Source: Stieleria sp. JC731
GTDB lineage: Bacteria; Planctomycetota; Planctomycetia; Pirellulales; Pirellulaceae
Assembly: GCF_020966635.1 (NCBI RefSeq)
Contig: NZ_JAJKFQ010000005.1
Location: 1,204,481-1,268,480, forward strand
Direction of reading: 5' to 3'
Length of the DNA stretch: 64,000 nucleotides
The position numbers and the translations under genes are program-made. Every line of letters starts with the position of its first letter. Position 1 is the first letter of the stretch. This document shows positions 1 to 7,614 of the stretch, one piece after another. The notes beneath the pieces were generated by a model, which had not been told where the DNA came from, did not search any database, and saw only the letters and a list, made by a program, of their open reading frames with translations.

Positions 1-1
1 T

Positions 2-1252
2 TTGCCATTGTGCTTCTGCGAAGCAACTTACGGATTCCAGTTGAACACCAATAGCACTCGCCTTCGATATTGCACCAATACGCTGGAGGGCTCGTCAGGG
101 GCGCCGGTTATTGACATCCATGGTCGGCTCGTAGCCATGCACCACTACTTTGCTTCGAAGCGTCCGGTGTGCCAAGGTATTCCAATTTCGGCGATCGCCG
201 TTGCCTTGCAAGACAAATTCAGCGATTTGGTGAGGTCTCCAAAGAATAGTGATGCAAGTGCTCATGATCCTATCGAGCTAGGCGTTGCGACATCGGAATC
301 AGACGGGAAATACGAAGTTCCCATATCAAATCAATCTGCTGAAGAACACGATGGAGCAGCGTTTTTAATCAAAACCGTCGACGAGGTCGAACGTTTGTTA
401 AACGAGCACGAGCGAGTTTGTGCTGTGCTGCGAGGTTTTCTTCCCGACGTTGTTTTGGAAGAGGATGAGTGCCTCCGATTAAGTGATCGTATTCGTGGAT
501 CAATGTTCCAGCTTCACGTTCTATTGAAGTCGTTGCGTGATGGTCTGTTGCAGCGGGGGCTACCGATTGAGTTCGAGGACGATGAATTTGACGTGTTTGA
601 TCATGTTATTGGAGGTCTAGTAGTTCTAGGAATCAGTAGGGCTTGGATTGAGCAAACCCGCGAGATGCGGTCTGAATTCGGATTTCCACTTGTAAATATC
701 GACCTCGAAGCGTCTGAGTTAACTGCGTTTGACTTTAGGTCTGACTCTAAAGCGAACCTCTTGGCAATTGCGACGAAAGTGTTGATCGATTCAGCGACGC
801 GTATCTCCGACGTTTTTCGCGAAGCCAGTTCAGATGGCGATTCGAGTCGAGTCTGTCTTGATATACCAGAACGTGGGAAAGGAACCGCCCAGCGTGACCA
901 GGAGGCAATGTTGAAAACGTTCTTTGTAACCGCGGTATTGCGGCCAAACGAGTATGATAGCGCTCGGCTGAAAGATTCCACGAGATCTGATTACTTGGAT
1001 TATTTGGATTCCAAATTTTCAAGAGTGAGAGAGTTGATGGAGTATGCTCATCACGAAGATGGTGAGCCCTATGTTGGTATCGGAAAGGGGTACCGAAAGA
1101 TCGGCGGGATTCTTGGAAGCCTGCAGATCCCCGACTTGTTTGTGATTTGCCCCGCATCTGGCCCTGATTGCGCGATGTTCGACTTTCCAGTTTTCGTGAT
1201 GAGCTATCTTCACCAGATTCATACGTTCATAGTTAAACAGCGATCCAAGTAG
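2..1252 (+). CDS. Trypsin-like protease with unknown C-terminal domain (5' partial)
   Basis: The reading frame is open to the window edge, so the N-terminus with the catalytic His and Asp is missing. The visible start carries the serine-nucleophile signature GSSGAP (visible residues 30-35, nucleophile about S32) followed by a strand and 'AMHH', as in the C-terminal barrel of V8/trypsin-like peptidases. From about residue 110 a roughly 300-residue mostly helical acidic region follows that I do not recognise. It lies directly upstream of a MoxR ATPase and a vWA-like/FGE protein, with a TAG stop at 1250-1252 and 12 bases to the next ATG, so the three look co-transcribed. In MoxR-vWA ternary conflict systems a trypsin-like or caspase-like protease is a common effector; that role here is inference. 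The protease call rests on one motif plus context. Confidence 0.7.
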   Translation: MPLCFCEATYGFQLNTNSTRLRYCTNTLEGSSGAPVIDIHGRLVAMHHYFASKRPVCQGIPISAIAVALQDKFSDLVRSPKNSDASAHDPIELGVATSESDGKYEVPISNQSAEEHDGAAFLIKTVDEVERLLNEHERVCAVLRGFLPDVVLEEDECLRLSDRIRGSMFQLHVLLKSLRDGLLQRGLPIEFEDDEFDVFDHVIGGLVVLGISRAWIEQTREMRSEFGFPLVNIDLEASELTAFDFRSDSKANLLAIATKVLIDSATRISDVFREASSDGDSSRVCLDIPERGKGTAQRDQEAMLKTFFVTAVLRPNEYDSARLKDSTRSDYLDYLDSKFSRVRELMEYAHHEDGEPYVGIGKGYRKIGGILGSLQIPDLFVICPASGPDCAMFDFPVFVMSYLHQIHTFIVKQRSK

Positions 1253-1264
1253 GTGCATCAAAGA

Positions 1265-2332
1265 ATGGGATTTTCTGTTTTTTCACCCAGTCTCGAAAAA
1301 GTCTTCAAGCTTGAAAAGGTTGAAACGTGGCCAGAGTCGAAGCATCGGTTTCAGCAAGAAACCGTGGAGGCGGTGCAGGCGGCAATCGCAGCAGGGCGAC
1401 CTCTGTTGCTGCGTGGCGAACCGGGAATTGGGAAAAGTCAGGTGGCCCGTGCCGTCGCAGCCTATTTGCAAATTCCTTTCTTTTCCTTCGTCGTCGATGA
1501 ACGTACCGAACGAGATGACTTGCTGTACCGCTTTGATCCCGTCTCGCGGTTGGCGCAAGCACAACTCGCTTCCGTGCGATTTCGACAGCCTGCTGAACGC
1601 GGTGATGCTTTAGAAGGCAAATCGTCCGAAGACGGGATGCCAACGATGACTTGGGATGAGGAAATGGCAGAGAAGCGATTCATTCGTCCCGGGCCTCTGT
1701 GGTGGGCGTTCAATCGCGAGAGTGCAGAACGGCAAGCAGCAGCTTACTTTCGCGACTGTCCACGTCCTGATTCGCTTAAAAATCAGGACGGGCGCAAAGG
1801 ATCGAGTGAACAAGCCGCCGGCTGTTGCAGCTCGGTCGTGTTGATCGACGAAATCGACAAAGCCGATCCGTCGGTGCCGAATGGATTGTTAGAGAGTCTT
1901 GGAAACCATGGGTTCCGCGTGGGATACACCGACGAATTTGTCGAACTGCCTAAGAATGCCTCGCGGCCATTGGTCATTATCACGACCAACGAAGAACGTG
2001 AATTGCCGACCGCATTTTTGCGGCGGTGTTTTGTGCTGATGATGCGATTTCCGCCGACCGGAGTTGACGAGAAGTCGTTCTTGCTGGAGCGAGCTCGTGT
2101 CTTTTTCACGAAAGAGGATCTTAGTGATGATGTTTGCTTCGAAGTCACGGACCAGTTGATGGGCGACCGAAAACGCGCGGAACAGGGGGGCGTTGCCAAG
2201 CCAGGTGCGGCCGAATTTTTGGATATTGCCAGAGTGCTGGTCAATCTTCATCCTGGTAATGAAGCTGCACAACTTGATCGGCTTGCACGGATTAGCAAAT
2301 TCGCGTTGCGAAAAGGATCGGAGGCGATTTGA
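1265..2332 (+). CDS. MoxR-type AAA+ ATPase
   Basis: A 355-aa ATPase. Walker A is GEPGIGKS (residues 51-58), Walker B is VVLIDEIDKAD near residue 193, sensor 1 is the ITTNEE segment and FLRRC supplies the likely arginine finger. This is the layout of the MoxR branch of AAA+ proteins, which remodel partners usually carrying vWA domains. An in-frame GTG at 1253 abuts the previous stop, but the ATG at 1265 has AGGTG about 8 bases upstream and is preferred. The next gene starts at the base after this stop (TGA 2330-2332, GTG 2333), implying translational coupling. The likely partner is the vWA-like part of the next protein. Substrate is unknown. The family call is secure; the role in a conflict system is inferred from neighbours. 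Confidence 0.9.
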   Translation: MGFSVFSPSLEKVFKLEKVETWPESKHRFQQETVEAVQAAIAAGRPLLLRGEPGIGKSQVARAVAAYLQIPFFSFVVDERTERDDLLYRFDPVSRLAQAQLASVRFRQPAERGDALEGKSSEDGMPTMTWDEEMAEKRFIRPGPLWWAFNRESAERQAAAYFRDCPRPDSLKNQDGRKGSSEQAAGCCSSVVLIDEIDKADPSVPNGLLESLGNHGFRVGYTDEFVELPKNASRPLVIITTNEERELPTAFLRRCFVLMMRFPPTGVDEKSFLLERARVFFTKEDLSDDVCFEVTDQLMGDRKRAEQGGVAKPGAAEFLDIARVLVNLHPGNEAAQLDRLARISKFALRKGSEAI

Positions 2333-5300
2333 GTGGGTTCGCCGACCGGTCAAAATACTTGCGTTAGTCGAGCCGAATTGTTGCGGCTATTAGACGCCGA
2401 AGAATCAGGCAGGCTGACAGCGTCTCTTGATTCTGTAGCGGAATACTGTGGCTTCGATATCGCGCTTAAACCGATTCAGGTAAAAGATTCTGAGATCTTG
2501 ATGGGATGCGGAGGAACTAGCAAAGTTTCAGCCTCCGCTCCACCGCCCAAGCCGACGGAAGTCCCACCCTTAGAGTTTTTGCTGCCTGTCTTCGCTGCGG
2601 CTTTTGAGCCGGACCTGCCTCGCGAAGCGTCTGGGAAAGCGATATCCGCGCGTGCGCTCGCGCTGCCAAAGGTGCAATCACCGAATAAAACGCCCTTGGT
2701 CCCCTGGTCTCGTTTAGGCGCGTTTGTTCGATCATCGTTGACCGACGAGTGCCATGGGCATCGATTGGACATCACGCGACTAATTCGAATGGTCGCAAAC
2801 GGGGAACCGATCGTCGACGTTCCGCGGCTTTCTCAGCCGAGTTTGAACGCACCCGCTGTTGTTCTGCTTGACTACAGCGAAGAAATGATGCCGTTTCGTG
2901 ACGACCTTCATCATCTGGAACGTCATATAAAGTTCGAGTTTGGTTTACGAGTTGATATTCGATGGATTCGGGACATACCCGGTCGCCAGTTGTTGCGGTC
3001 CCTCCCCAGCAAATGCCGATTGCTGGTCGTTTCTGCGATGGGGCAGTTGCGGGCGGATCCGTTTGCGATTCATGCGTGGACTCGATTTGGTGACCAATTG
3101 ATTCGCGATGGACACTTCGGCAGTGCCTTGGTGCCTTGTCCCCAGCAGCGCTGGTCAACTGCAATCGCCAAACAATGGCGATGTGCCGTTTGGGATCACT
3201 TCGCCAAGATGCCTCGACGCGATGGGCTGCGGTCACAACCTGCGCCGCAGCATGACTCCGGTAGCGATTGGCTATTGGATCTGGTTTCGCCAGCCGCCCT
3301 CGTCGAACCAGGACTATTGCGAGCGGTGCGGTTTTTGTGCGGAAAGTCCGCCGACGTTGGTGCAGAGTTCGACGCATTCTTTCATCCGGCGTGCAACGCT
3401 TCGTTGTTGTGGTTCAGTATTGATAACGAAGAAACATTGGAGCGATTAGTAAAGCTACGCGCTCATATTCGAAGTGGACGTGTCGACGAAGACTTCGAAT
3501 GTCAGTTGATGAAACTGATTGCGAATTATCATCGCACCTGTTCTGATCCGGTTTCGATGGATGCGTGGTCGCGGGCGGAATTTGTCAGCTCATGGGCGAG
3601 AGCAAATCCTTGGGTTGATACGGAGACAGACCATCTCGTAGCGGAGCGGTTGCGTGAATTGGCGGCGAATCCAGGCGGGAAAGACCCTACTGGGCTGGTG
3701 AAGCATTGGATCTCACGTATTGATCGTGTGCCGACGGATCAGCGTCGCAAGGCGATTTATGCTAAAGGGACCGCACGTGCGTATTTTGCGGCGCAACTGA
3801 CGGACGAGGAAGTGGTGTGGCCAGATGGGATTGACGCGGATGAGGCCAACCGAGAACTACAGCGGTTGATCGATCTACCAGAGCAGACAATCCAACTTCG
3901 GGTGAGTCTTGCTGACGGTCGAATGGAAATTCAGCAGTCTCAGGCTGGCAGTTCTGCCGCGGGCAATTTCCCCGCAACAATCGTCCGAGCGCGGCGGAAG
4001 CAAATCGGCGTTGCAATTGACAATGTCAATCGTACGATTTTGTTAAAGGACGATCACGCCGCGTCGATTTGCGATTTGTCGCCGGTCCCACAAACGTTGA
4101 CGGTTGTTACCGATACCGAAGGTGTCCATTTTTGCAAAGTTCAGCGTCCCGCTTGGGCAACGAGGTTTGGGCACGACCGTTACGGAATCTACGCAACGGT
4201 TGAAATTGAATCGATTGAGTTGCGTCTTCGTTGGATTCCACCTGGGCAATTCATCATGGGGGATGGTGAGTTTGGACCTCAGCAAGAAGTGCTGATTTCA
4301 CAGGGGTTCTGGATGTCAGCAACGCTGACCACGCAAAACTTGTGGCAAACGGTTGTTGCCAAGCACGGCGACTCGGATCGAAATCTACCTTCCAATCCGA
4401 GTCATTTTAGAGGCGATAACTTGCCGGTCGAATCGATCGCTTGGGACGACGCGATGCGGTTTTGCGAATTGATCTCCCAGAGCGTTTCTGGTCTGACATT
4501 TTCGCTTCCCACAGAAGCACAGTGGGAGTTCGCATGCCGTGGGGACAGCACCACGGCGTTTTACTTTGGTGATGGTGAAGACGGTCTTGAGAAGCATGCA
4601 TGGTTCGATCGAAACAGTGAAGAACGCACGCATGAAGTCGGGTCGAAACTTCCAAATGCATTTGGCCTCTATGATCTGTATGGCAATGTGTTGGAGTGGT
4701 GCTTCGACGGTAAGCGAGACTATCAAGATCACTTGATAGCAGACCCACTAGGCCCTCTACGCGAGGGCGTCTATCGCGTCGTCCGTGGTGGTGGCTGGTT
4801 CTACTCGGCCCGGTTCTGCCGATCGGCTTTCCGGTTCGCGATCGACCCTGGGTCCCGGAACAGCGTTCTGGGCTTCCGCCTTGTCGCAGGTCAGCCGGTT
4901 ACGAGTACGGAGTCTAGTCACCGCGGAGCGGTGGTCGGGCTTTGGTCCGGCGATGCGGTCGCGGAGCGACCGCTGAGATTTCTGGCACGAAAGCAAACGA
5001 CAAAACCTGACTGGGCGACCAGAGTTTGGGAGGATGAATATGGATTTCTCGCCGAGTTCGAGATCAACGGGGTTGAATTTCAATTCCGAAAAATCCCACA
5101 TGGATCGTTTCAAATGGGATCGCCGGAAAGTGAAGACGGGCGGGATTCAGATGAAGGTCCCGTGCATCGCGTAACGATCAGCCAAGACTTTTGGATCGCA
5201 ACAACGCCCACGACTCAACGGCAGTGGACCGTAATTGCGGAAGCAAACCCAAGTCATTTCAACGGCGAAAGGCGGCCTGTCGAACAAGTGAGTTGGGAAG

Positions 5301-5800
5301 ATGCACAGAATTGGATTGAGAGGCTGAAAAAAAGCGTCCCAGGACTTCCTGCAAGACTTCCGACGGAAGCCGAATGGGAATACGCCTGTCGTGCTGGAAC
5401 AACGACAAGGTTCGCATCTGGCCAGAGTCAACAAGCTCTCTCCGGCGTTGCTTGGTTCGAAGAAAATAGCGGAGACGAGTCCCACGATGTCGCGATGAAG
5501 GCTGCGAATCCTTGGGGCATTTGGGACATGCACGGCAACGTCTACGAGTGGTGTCTAGACGGTTTACGTGAGTTCGAAAATCAGGGTGTCGTAGACCCGG
5601 TTGGTCCGCTTGACGGGGGCGTCAATCGCGTCGTCCGTGGTGGTAGCTGGATCATCTCGGCCCGGGACTGCCGATCGGCTTACCGGGACGCGATCGCCCC
5701 TGGGGTCCGGGTCAGCGATCTGGGCTTCCGCCTTGTCGCAGGTCAGTTTTTGTCTGGCCCGGAGGGCCAAAACAACCAGACATCCGGCGGAGCCGGATAA
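2333..5800 (+). CDS. vWA-like protein with two tandem DGR-diversified FGE-sulfatase domains
   Basis: 1155 aa, GTG start with GGAGG at 2320-2324. Residues about 1-110 are a linker-rich N-terminus. Residues about 115-330 resemble the SAV_2336-type vWA-like domain of MoxR-associated proteins: a strand ending in LLDYSEEM replaces the canonical DxSxS metal site, so MIDAS looks degenerate. A middle helical region follows. Two FGE-sulfatase (C-type-lectin fold) domains occupy about 602-853 and 875-1138; each has the PTEAxWExACR motif, a GNVxEWC motif and a GFRLVAG end. VR1 encodes residues 812-852 and VR2 residues 1096-1136, the exact C-terminal segments that vary in DGR targets. GGA-loop hairpins lie in the inter-domain linker and around the stop codon. 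The pair of variable domains probably recognises ligands and signals to the ATPase/protease partners; the ligand is unknown. Confidence 0.9.
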   Translation: MGSPTGQNTCVSRAELLRLLDAEESGRLTASLDSVAEYCGFDIALKPIQVKDSEILMGCGGTSKVSASAPPPKPTEVPPLEFLLPVFAAAFEPDLPREASGKAISARALALPKVQSPNKTPLVPWSRLGAFVRSSLTDECHGHRLDITRLIRMVANGEPIVDVPRLSQPSLNAPAVVLLDYSEEMMPFRDDLHHLERHIKFEFGLRVDIRWIRDIPGRQLLRSLPSKCRLLVVSAMGQLRADPFAIHAWTRFGDQLIRDGHFGSALVPCPQQRWSTAIAKQWRCAVWDHFAKMPRRDGLRSQPAPQHDSGSDWLLDLVSPAALVEPGLLRAVRFLCGKSADVGAEFDAFFHPACNASLLWFSIDNEETLERLVKLRAHIRSGRVDEDFECQLMKLIANYHRTCSDPVSMDAWSRAEFVSSWARANPWVDTETDHLVAERLRELAANPGGKDPTGLVKHWISRIDRVPTDQRRKAIYAKGTARAYFAAQLTDEEVVWPDGIDADEANRELQRLIDLPEQTIQLRVSLADGRMEIQQSQAGSSAAGNFPATIVRARRKQIGVAIDNVNRTILLKDDHAASICDLSPVPQTLTVVTDTEGVHFCKVQRPAWATRFGHDRYGIYATVEIESIELRLRWIPPGQFIMGDGEFGPQQEVLISQGFWMSATLTTQNLWQTVVAKHGDSDRNLPSNPSHFRGDNLPVESIAWDDAMRFCELISQSVSGLTFSLPTEAQWEFACRGDSTTAFYFGDGEDGLEKHAWFDRNSEERTHEVGSKLPNAFGLYDLYGNVLEWCFDGKRDYQDHLIADPLGPLREGVYRVVRGGGWFYSARFCRSAFRFAIDPGSRNSVLGFRLVAGQPVTSTESSHRGAVVGLWSGDAVAERPLRFLARKQTTKPDWATRVWEDEYGFLAEFEINGVEFQFRKIPHGSFQMGSPESEDGRDSDEGPVHRVTISQDFWIATTPTTQRQWTVIAEANPSHFNGERRPVEQVSWEDAQNWIERLKKSVPGLPARLPTEAEWEYACRAGTTTRFASGQSQQALSGVAWFEENSGDESHDVAMKAANPWGIWDMHGNVYEWCLDGLREFENQGVVDPVGPLDGGVNRVVRGGSWIISARDCRSAYRDAIAPGVRVSDLGFRLVAGQFLSGPEGQNNQTSGGAG
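4766..4889 (+). repeat. DGR variable repeat VR1
   Basis: 124 bp matching the TR at 7351-7474 with 16 substitutions, all at TR adenines. In protein terms TR-encoded Asn, Ser, Ile, Gln and Tyr positions become Tyr, Gly, Phe, Tyr, Arg, Phe, Phe, Phe, Ile, Ser, Ser and Val, so this copy is the most aromatic. It encodes the end of the first FGE domain, residues 812-852 of the 1155-aa protein. The last 23 bp, free of adenines except the final GCA codon, are identical in all four copies and fit an initiation-of-mutagenic-homing (IMH) segment. Confidence 0.97.
4919..4973 (+). promoter_or_regulatory. Two GGA-loop hairpins 30 bp after VR1
   Basis: Two perfect inverted repeats with the same three-base loop. 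The first is CACCGC-GGA-GCGGTG (4919-4933, 6 bp stem). The second is GCGGTCGC-GGA-GCGACCGC (4955-4973, 8 bp stem). Both lie inside the coding sequence, in the linker between the two FGE domains. In the Bordetella phage DGR a hairpin or cruciform just downstream of the VR promotes retrohoming; the same job is inferred here from position and from recurrence after the other two VRs. Confidence 0.7.
5618..5741 (+). repeat. DGR variable repeat VR2
   Basis: 124 bp matching the TR with 12 substitutions, all at adenines. The first five TR adenines are unchanged, so variation starts at the sixth; the 5' part may not have been replaced in the last event, or was converted back. It encodes residues 1096-1136, the end of the second FGE domain of the 1155-aa protein. 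Changes include Asn to Ile, Asp, Val and Ser, and Asp to Ala. Confidence 0.97.
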
Positions 5801-5816
5801 TTGCTCCGGAGGAGCA
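5755..5816 (+). promoter_or_regulatory. Three GGA-loop hairpins after VR2, spanning the stop codon
   Basis: Three consecutive perfect hairpins share a GGA loop: TGGCCC-GGA-GGGCCA (5755-5769), ATCCGGC-GGA-GCCGGAT (5782-5798) and TGCTCC-GGA-GGAGCA (5802-5816). The second runs into the TAA stop (5798-5800) and the third contains GGAGGAG upstream of the HRDC gene. They start 14 bp after VR2. A role as retrohoming-enhancing structures is inferred; effects on translation of the next gene are also possible. Confidence 0.7.
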
Positions 5817-5828
5817 TTGGGGATTCAC

Positions 5829-6299
5829 ATGCAGATCAAATTTTTCTTCATCCCAATGATTGAGAGCGCACAAGCGGAATCTGAGCTGAACGCATTTTTG
5901 AAGCAATTTAAAATCGGGAATGTCGAGCGAGTCTTTTTTCCTGGGAATTCACCCGGTTGGTCGGTGTGTGTTGAGTATTTCGCGGCAGCGCAGGATGCTC
6001 CCAAACGTGGATCAGAAAGCGTCGATTACAAGGAAGTATTGGACGAGGAAACGTTCAAAGTTTATTCAGCGCTGCGTTCATGGCGCAATTTGCGTGCGGA
6101 GGAACTTGGGATTCAGCGGTACGCCATTGCAAGTAATGAGCAACTTGCTTGCATCGCGAAACAAAAACCAAAGACGTTATCGGAATTGTCGAAAATTGAA
6201 AGTTTTGGCCCGACGCGACTGAAAAAGTACGGTGACAATCTGATCGAAGTTTGCGGTGTTGAAGTTGCGAAATCGGACGGTGACGGGAGAACGAGATGA
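5829..6299 (+). CDS. HRDC-domain DGR accessory protein
   Basis: 156 aa. Residues about 1-55 form a small alpha/beta domain (start MQIKFFFIP), and residues about 68-142 are an HRDC domain: helices with ALRSWRNLRAEELG, a YAIASNEQLACIA helix and the IESFGPTRLKKYG hairpin typical of nucleic-acid-binding HRDC folds. HRDC proteins stand in for the Avd protein in a subset of DGRs, and no Avd-like gene is seen here, so it probably binds the template RNA or the RT. The ATG at 5829 was chosen because upstream in-frame sequence is only a shifted-frame reading of VR2; GGGG at 5819-5822 can serve as ribosome site. Its stop overlaps the RT start in ATGA (6296-6299), implying coupled translation. Confidence 0.88.
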   Translation: MQIKFFFIPMIESAQAESELNAFLKQFKIGNVERVFFPGNSPGWSVCVEYFAAAQDAPKRGSESVDYKEVLDEETFKVYSALRSWRNLRAEELGIQRYAIASNEQLACIAKQKPKTLSELSKIESFGPTRLKKYGDNLIEVCGVEVAKSDGDGRTR

Positions 6300-7306
6300 A
6301 ACGCGTCGGATATGTGATCCCCGAGATCGCAACGTACGAAAATTTGTTGCTGGCTTTTCGTCGTGCTGCGAAGGGGAAGCGGCATCGCGGGGCGGTGAAA
6401 CAGTTCTCCCGTGGACTCTCGTCGAAATTGCATCAGATGGCTGATGAAATCAAGAACGATACAGTCACTGTCGGGAACTACACCCGTTTTATCATTGGTG
6501 ATCCCAAGGTCAGGGTCATTCATTCGCCATGCTTCCAGGAGCGAGTGTTGCACCATGCGATTGTCAATGTCGTCGGACCTGTCCTCGAACGTGGTGCAAA
6601 TCAAGCGAGTTTTGCCTGTCGGAAAGGCAAAGGTAATCTGCTGGCGATTCGCTTTGCTCAGAGATACCTTCGGGGAAATACGTTTTGGATGAAGCTCGAC
6701 ATCGCCAAGTTCTTCGACTCGATCGACCACGAGATTCTTAAGAGCAATCTTGCAAAACAATTTAAGGACAAGCAGTTTTTGAATTTGATGGGACGTATCG
6801 TCGATGCTTATGAAACTGTTCCAAAGCATGGATTGCCAATCGGGGCACTTGTTAGCCAATACCTTGCCAACTTCACTTTGGATCCACTTGATCGGTTCGT
6901 TAAAGAAGTTCTGAGGTGCAAGCCCTACGTCCGATTCATGGACGATTTTTTGTTTTTTGGTGATGAAGAATACCGGCTGAGAGATTGGCAAGAACAGATT
7001 TGCGGTTGGCTGTTTCAGCAGACTGGATTGCGGCTAAAAGAGAGTTCACGTCTCGGACGATCGGCCGAAGGGGTACCTTTCCTTGGTTATCGAATAAAGC
7101 CCGACCGGATTTACTTGAGCAAGCGTTCTCGGCAGCGTTTTCGGCGTCGACACATCGAAAACGAGCAGGAGTACTCAATGGGCGTTTTGGAGATGGCCGA
7201 CCTACAGCGACGGACAGATGCATTGCTCGCTTTTACGGATCATTCATCCTGTTTGGATTGGCGGCGAGCGACACTCGCCGAAGTCGATTCAAGCATTGAG
7301 AATTAA
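6296..7306 (+). CDS. DGR reverse transcriptase
   Basis: 336 aa, a compact RT without maturase or endonuclease domains. Motif 3 is [10 protein letters not shown] (residues 134-143). Motif 4 is IGALVSQ (182-188), the Ser-Gln form that separates DGR RTs from group II intron RTs. The catalytic motif is FMDD (214-217), and VPFLGYRI (260-267) is the usual downstream motif. It makes the adenine-mutagenised cDNA from TR RNA. Its start overlaps the HRDC stop, and the TR begins 44 bases after its stop, the common RT-TR arrangement. Length is close to the family norm and no lesion is visible. Confidence 0.97.
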   Translation: MKRVGYVIPEIATYENLLLAFRRAAKGKRHRGAVKQFSRGLSSKLHQMADEIKNDTVTVGNYTRFIIGDPKVRVIHSPCFQERVLHHAIVNVVGPVLERGANQASFACRKGKGNLLAIRFAQRYLRGNTFWMKLDIAKFFDSIDHEILKSNLAKQFKDKQFLNLMGRIVDAYETVPKHGLPIGALVSQYLANFTLDPLDRFVKEVLRCKPYVRFMDDFLFFGDEEYRLRDWQEQICGWLFQQTGLRLKESSRLGRSAEGVPFLGYRIKPDRIYLSKRSRQRFRRRHIENEQEYSMGVLEMADLQRRTDALLAFTDHSSCLDWRRATLAEVDSSIEN

Positions 7307-7350
7307 ACCGAGATGTTATTTGGTATGTTATCGACGGCGGAGGTCTACAA

Positions 7351-7474
7351 GGCGTCAATCGCGTCGTCCGTGGTGGTAGCTGGATCAACTCGGCCCAGAA
7401 CTGCCGATCGGCTTACCGGAACGCGAACGACCCTGGGAACCGGAACAACAATCTGGGCTTCCGCCTTGTCGCAG
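7351..7474 (+). repeat. DGR template repeat (TR)
   Basis: 124 bp, non-coding but readable as the C-terminus of an FGE domain ending LGFRLVA. It has 25 adenines, 18 of them in nine AAY (Asn) codons of the target frame. No adenine change in that frame can create a stop codon. The 3' end (about 7452-7474) is the IMH*-type segment. Just past it TR reads CTCAC where VR1 and VR2 read GTCAG, a difference at non-adenine bases that separates template from targets. It lacks the GGA-loop hairpins that follow each VR. Confidence 0.96.
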
Positions 7475-7516
7475 CTCACCCGTCGTGGATTCGGCGGCTG
7501 ACCCGACTTTCGCTGT

Positions 7517-7533
7517 TGTCCATCTAATGGACA
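7517..7533 (+). other. Hairpin 42 bp downstream of TR
   Basis: TGTCCAT-CTA-ATGGACA is a perfect 7-bp stem with a three-base loop. It differs in loop sequence from the hairpins behind the VRs. It may end or structure the TR transcript; no T-run follows, so it is not a standard rho-independent terminator. Confidence 0.45.
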
Positions 7534-7614
7534 GCGTTCAGCGGATTCGGGCGTTAGTAGGTTCGCGGGATAGCTAGTTCGAAATCGCCCGGTTCCGCAA
7601 CTTTCAATCGACCG

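Noticed and set aside
4141-5750. Catalytic formylglycine-generating enzyme activity
   Set aside because: The active-site segment coincides with the mutable VR residues, so these domains are better read as a binding scaffold.
6296-7306. RT as a group II intron or retron enzyme
   Set aside because: No maturase or endonuclease domain, the motif 4 SQ signature, and an adjacent TR/VR set point to a DGR.
7313-7501. Short reading frame across the TR (and look-alikes over VR2 and VR3 beginning [12 protein letters not shown])
   Set aside because: These are shifted-frame readings of the repeated VR/TR sequence. The target frame is the one ending LGFRLVA, and the TR itself has no start codon or upstream domain.
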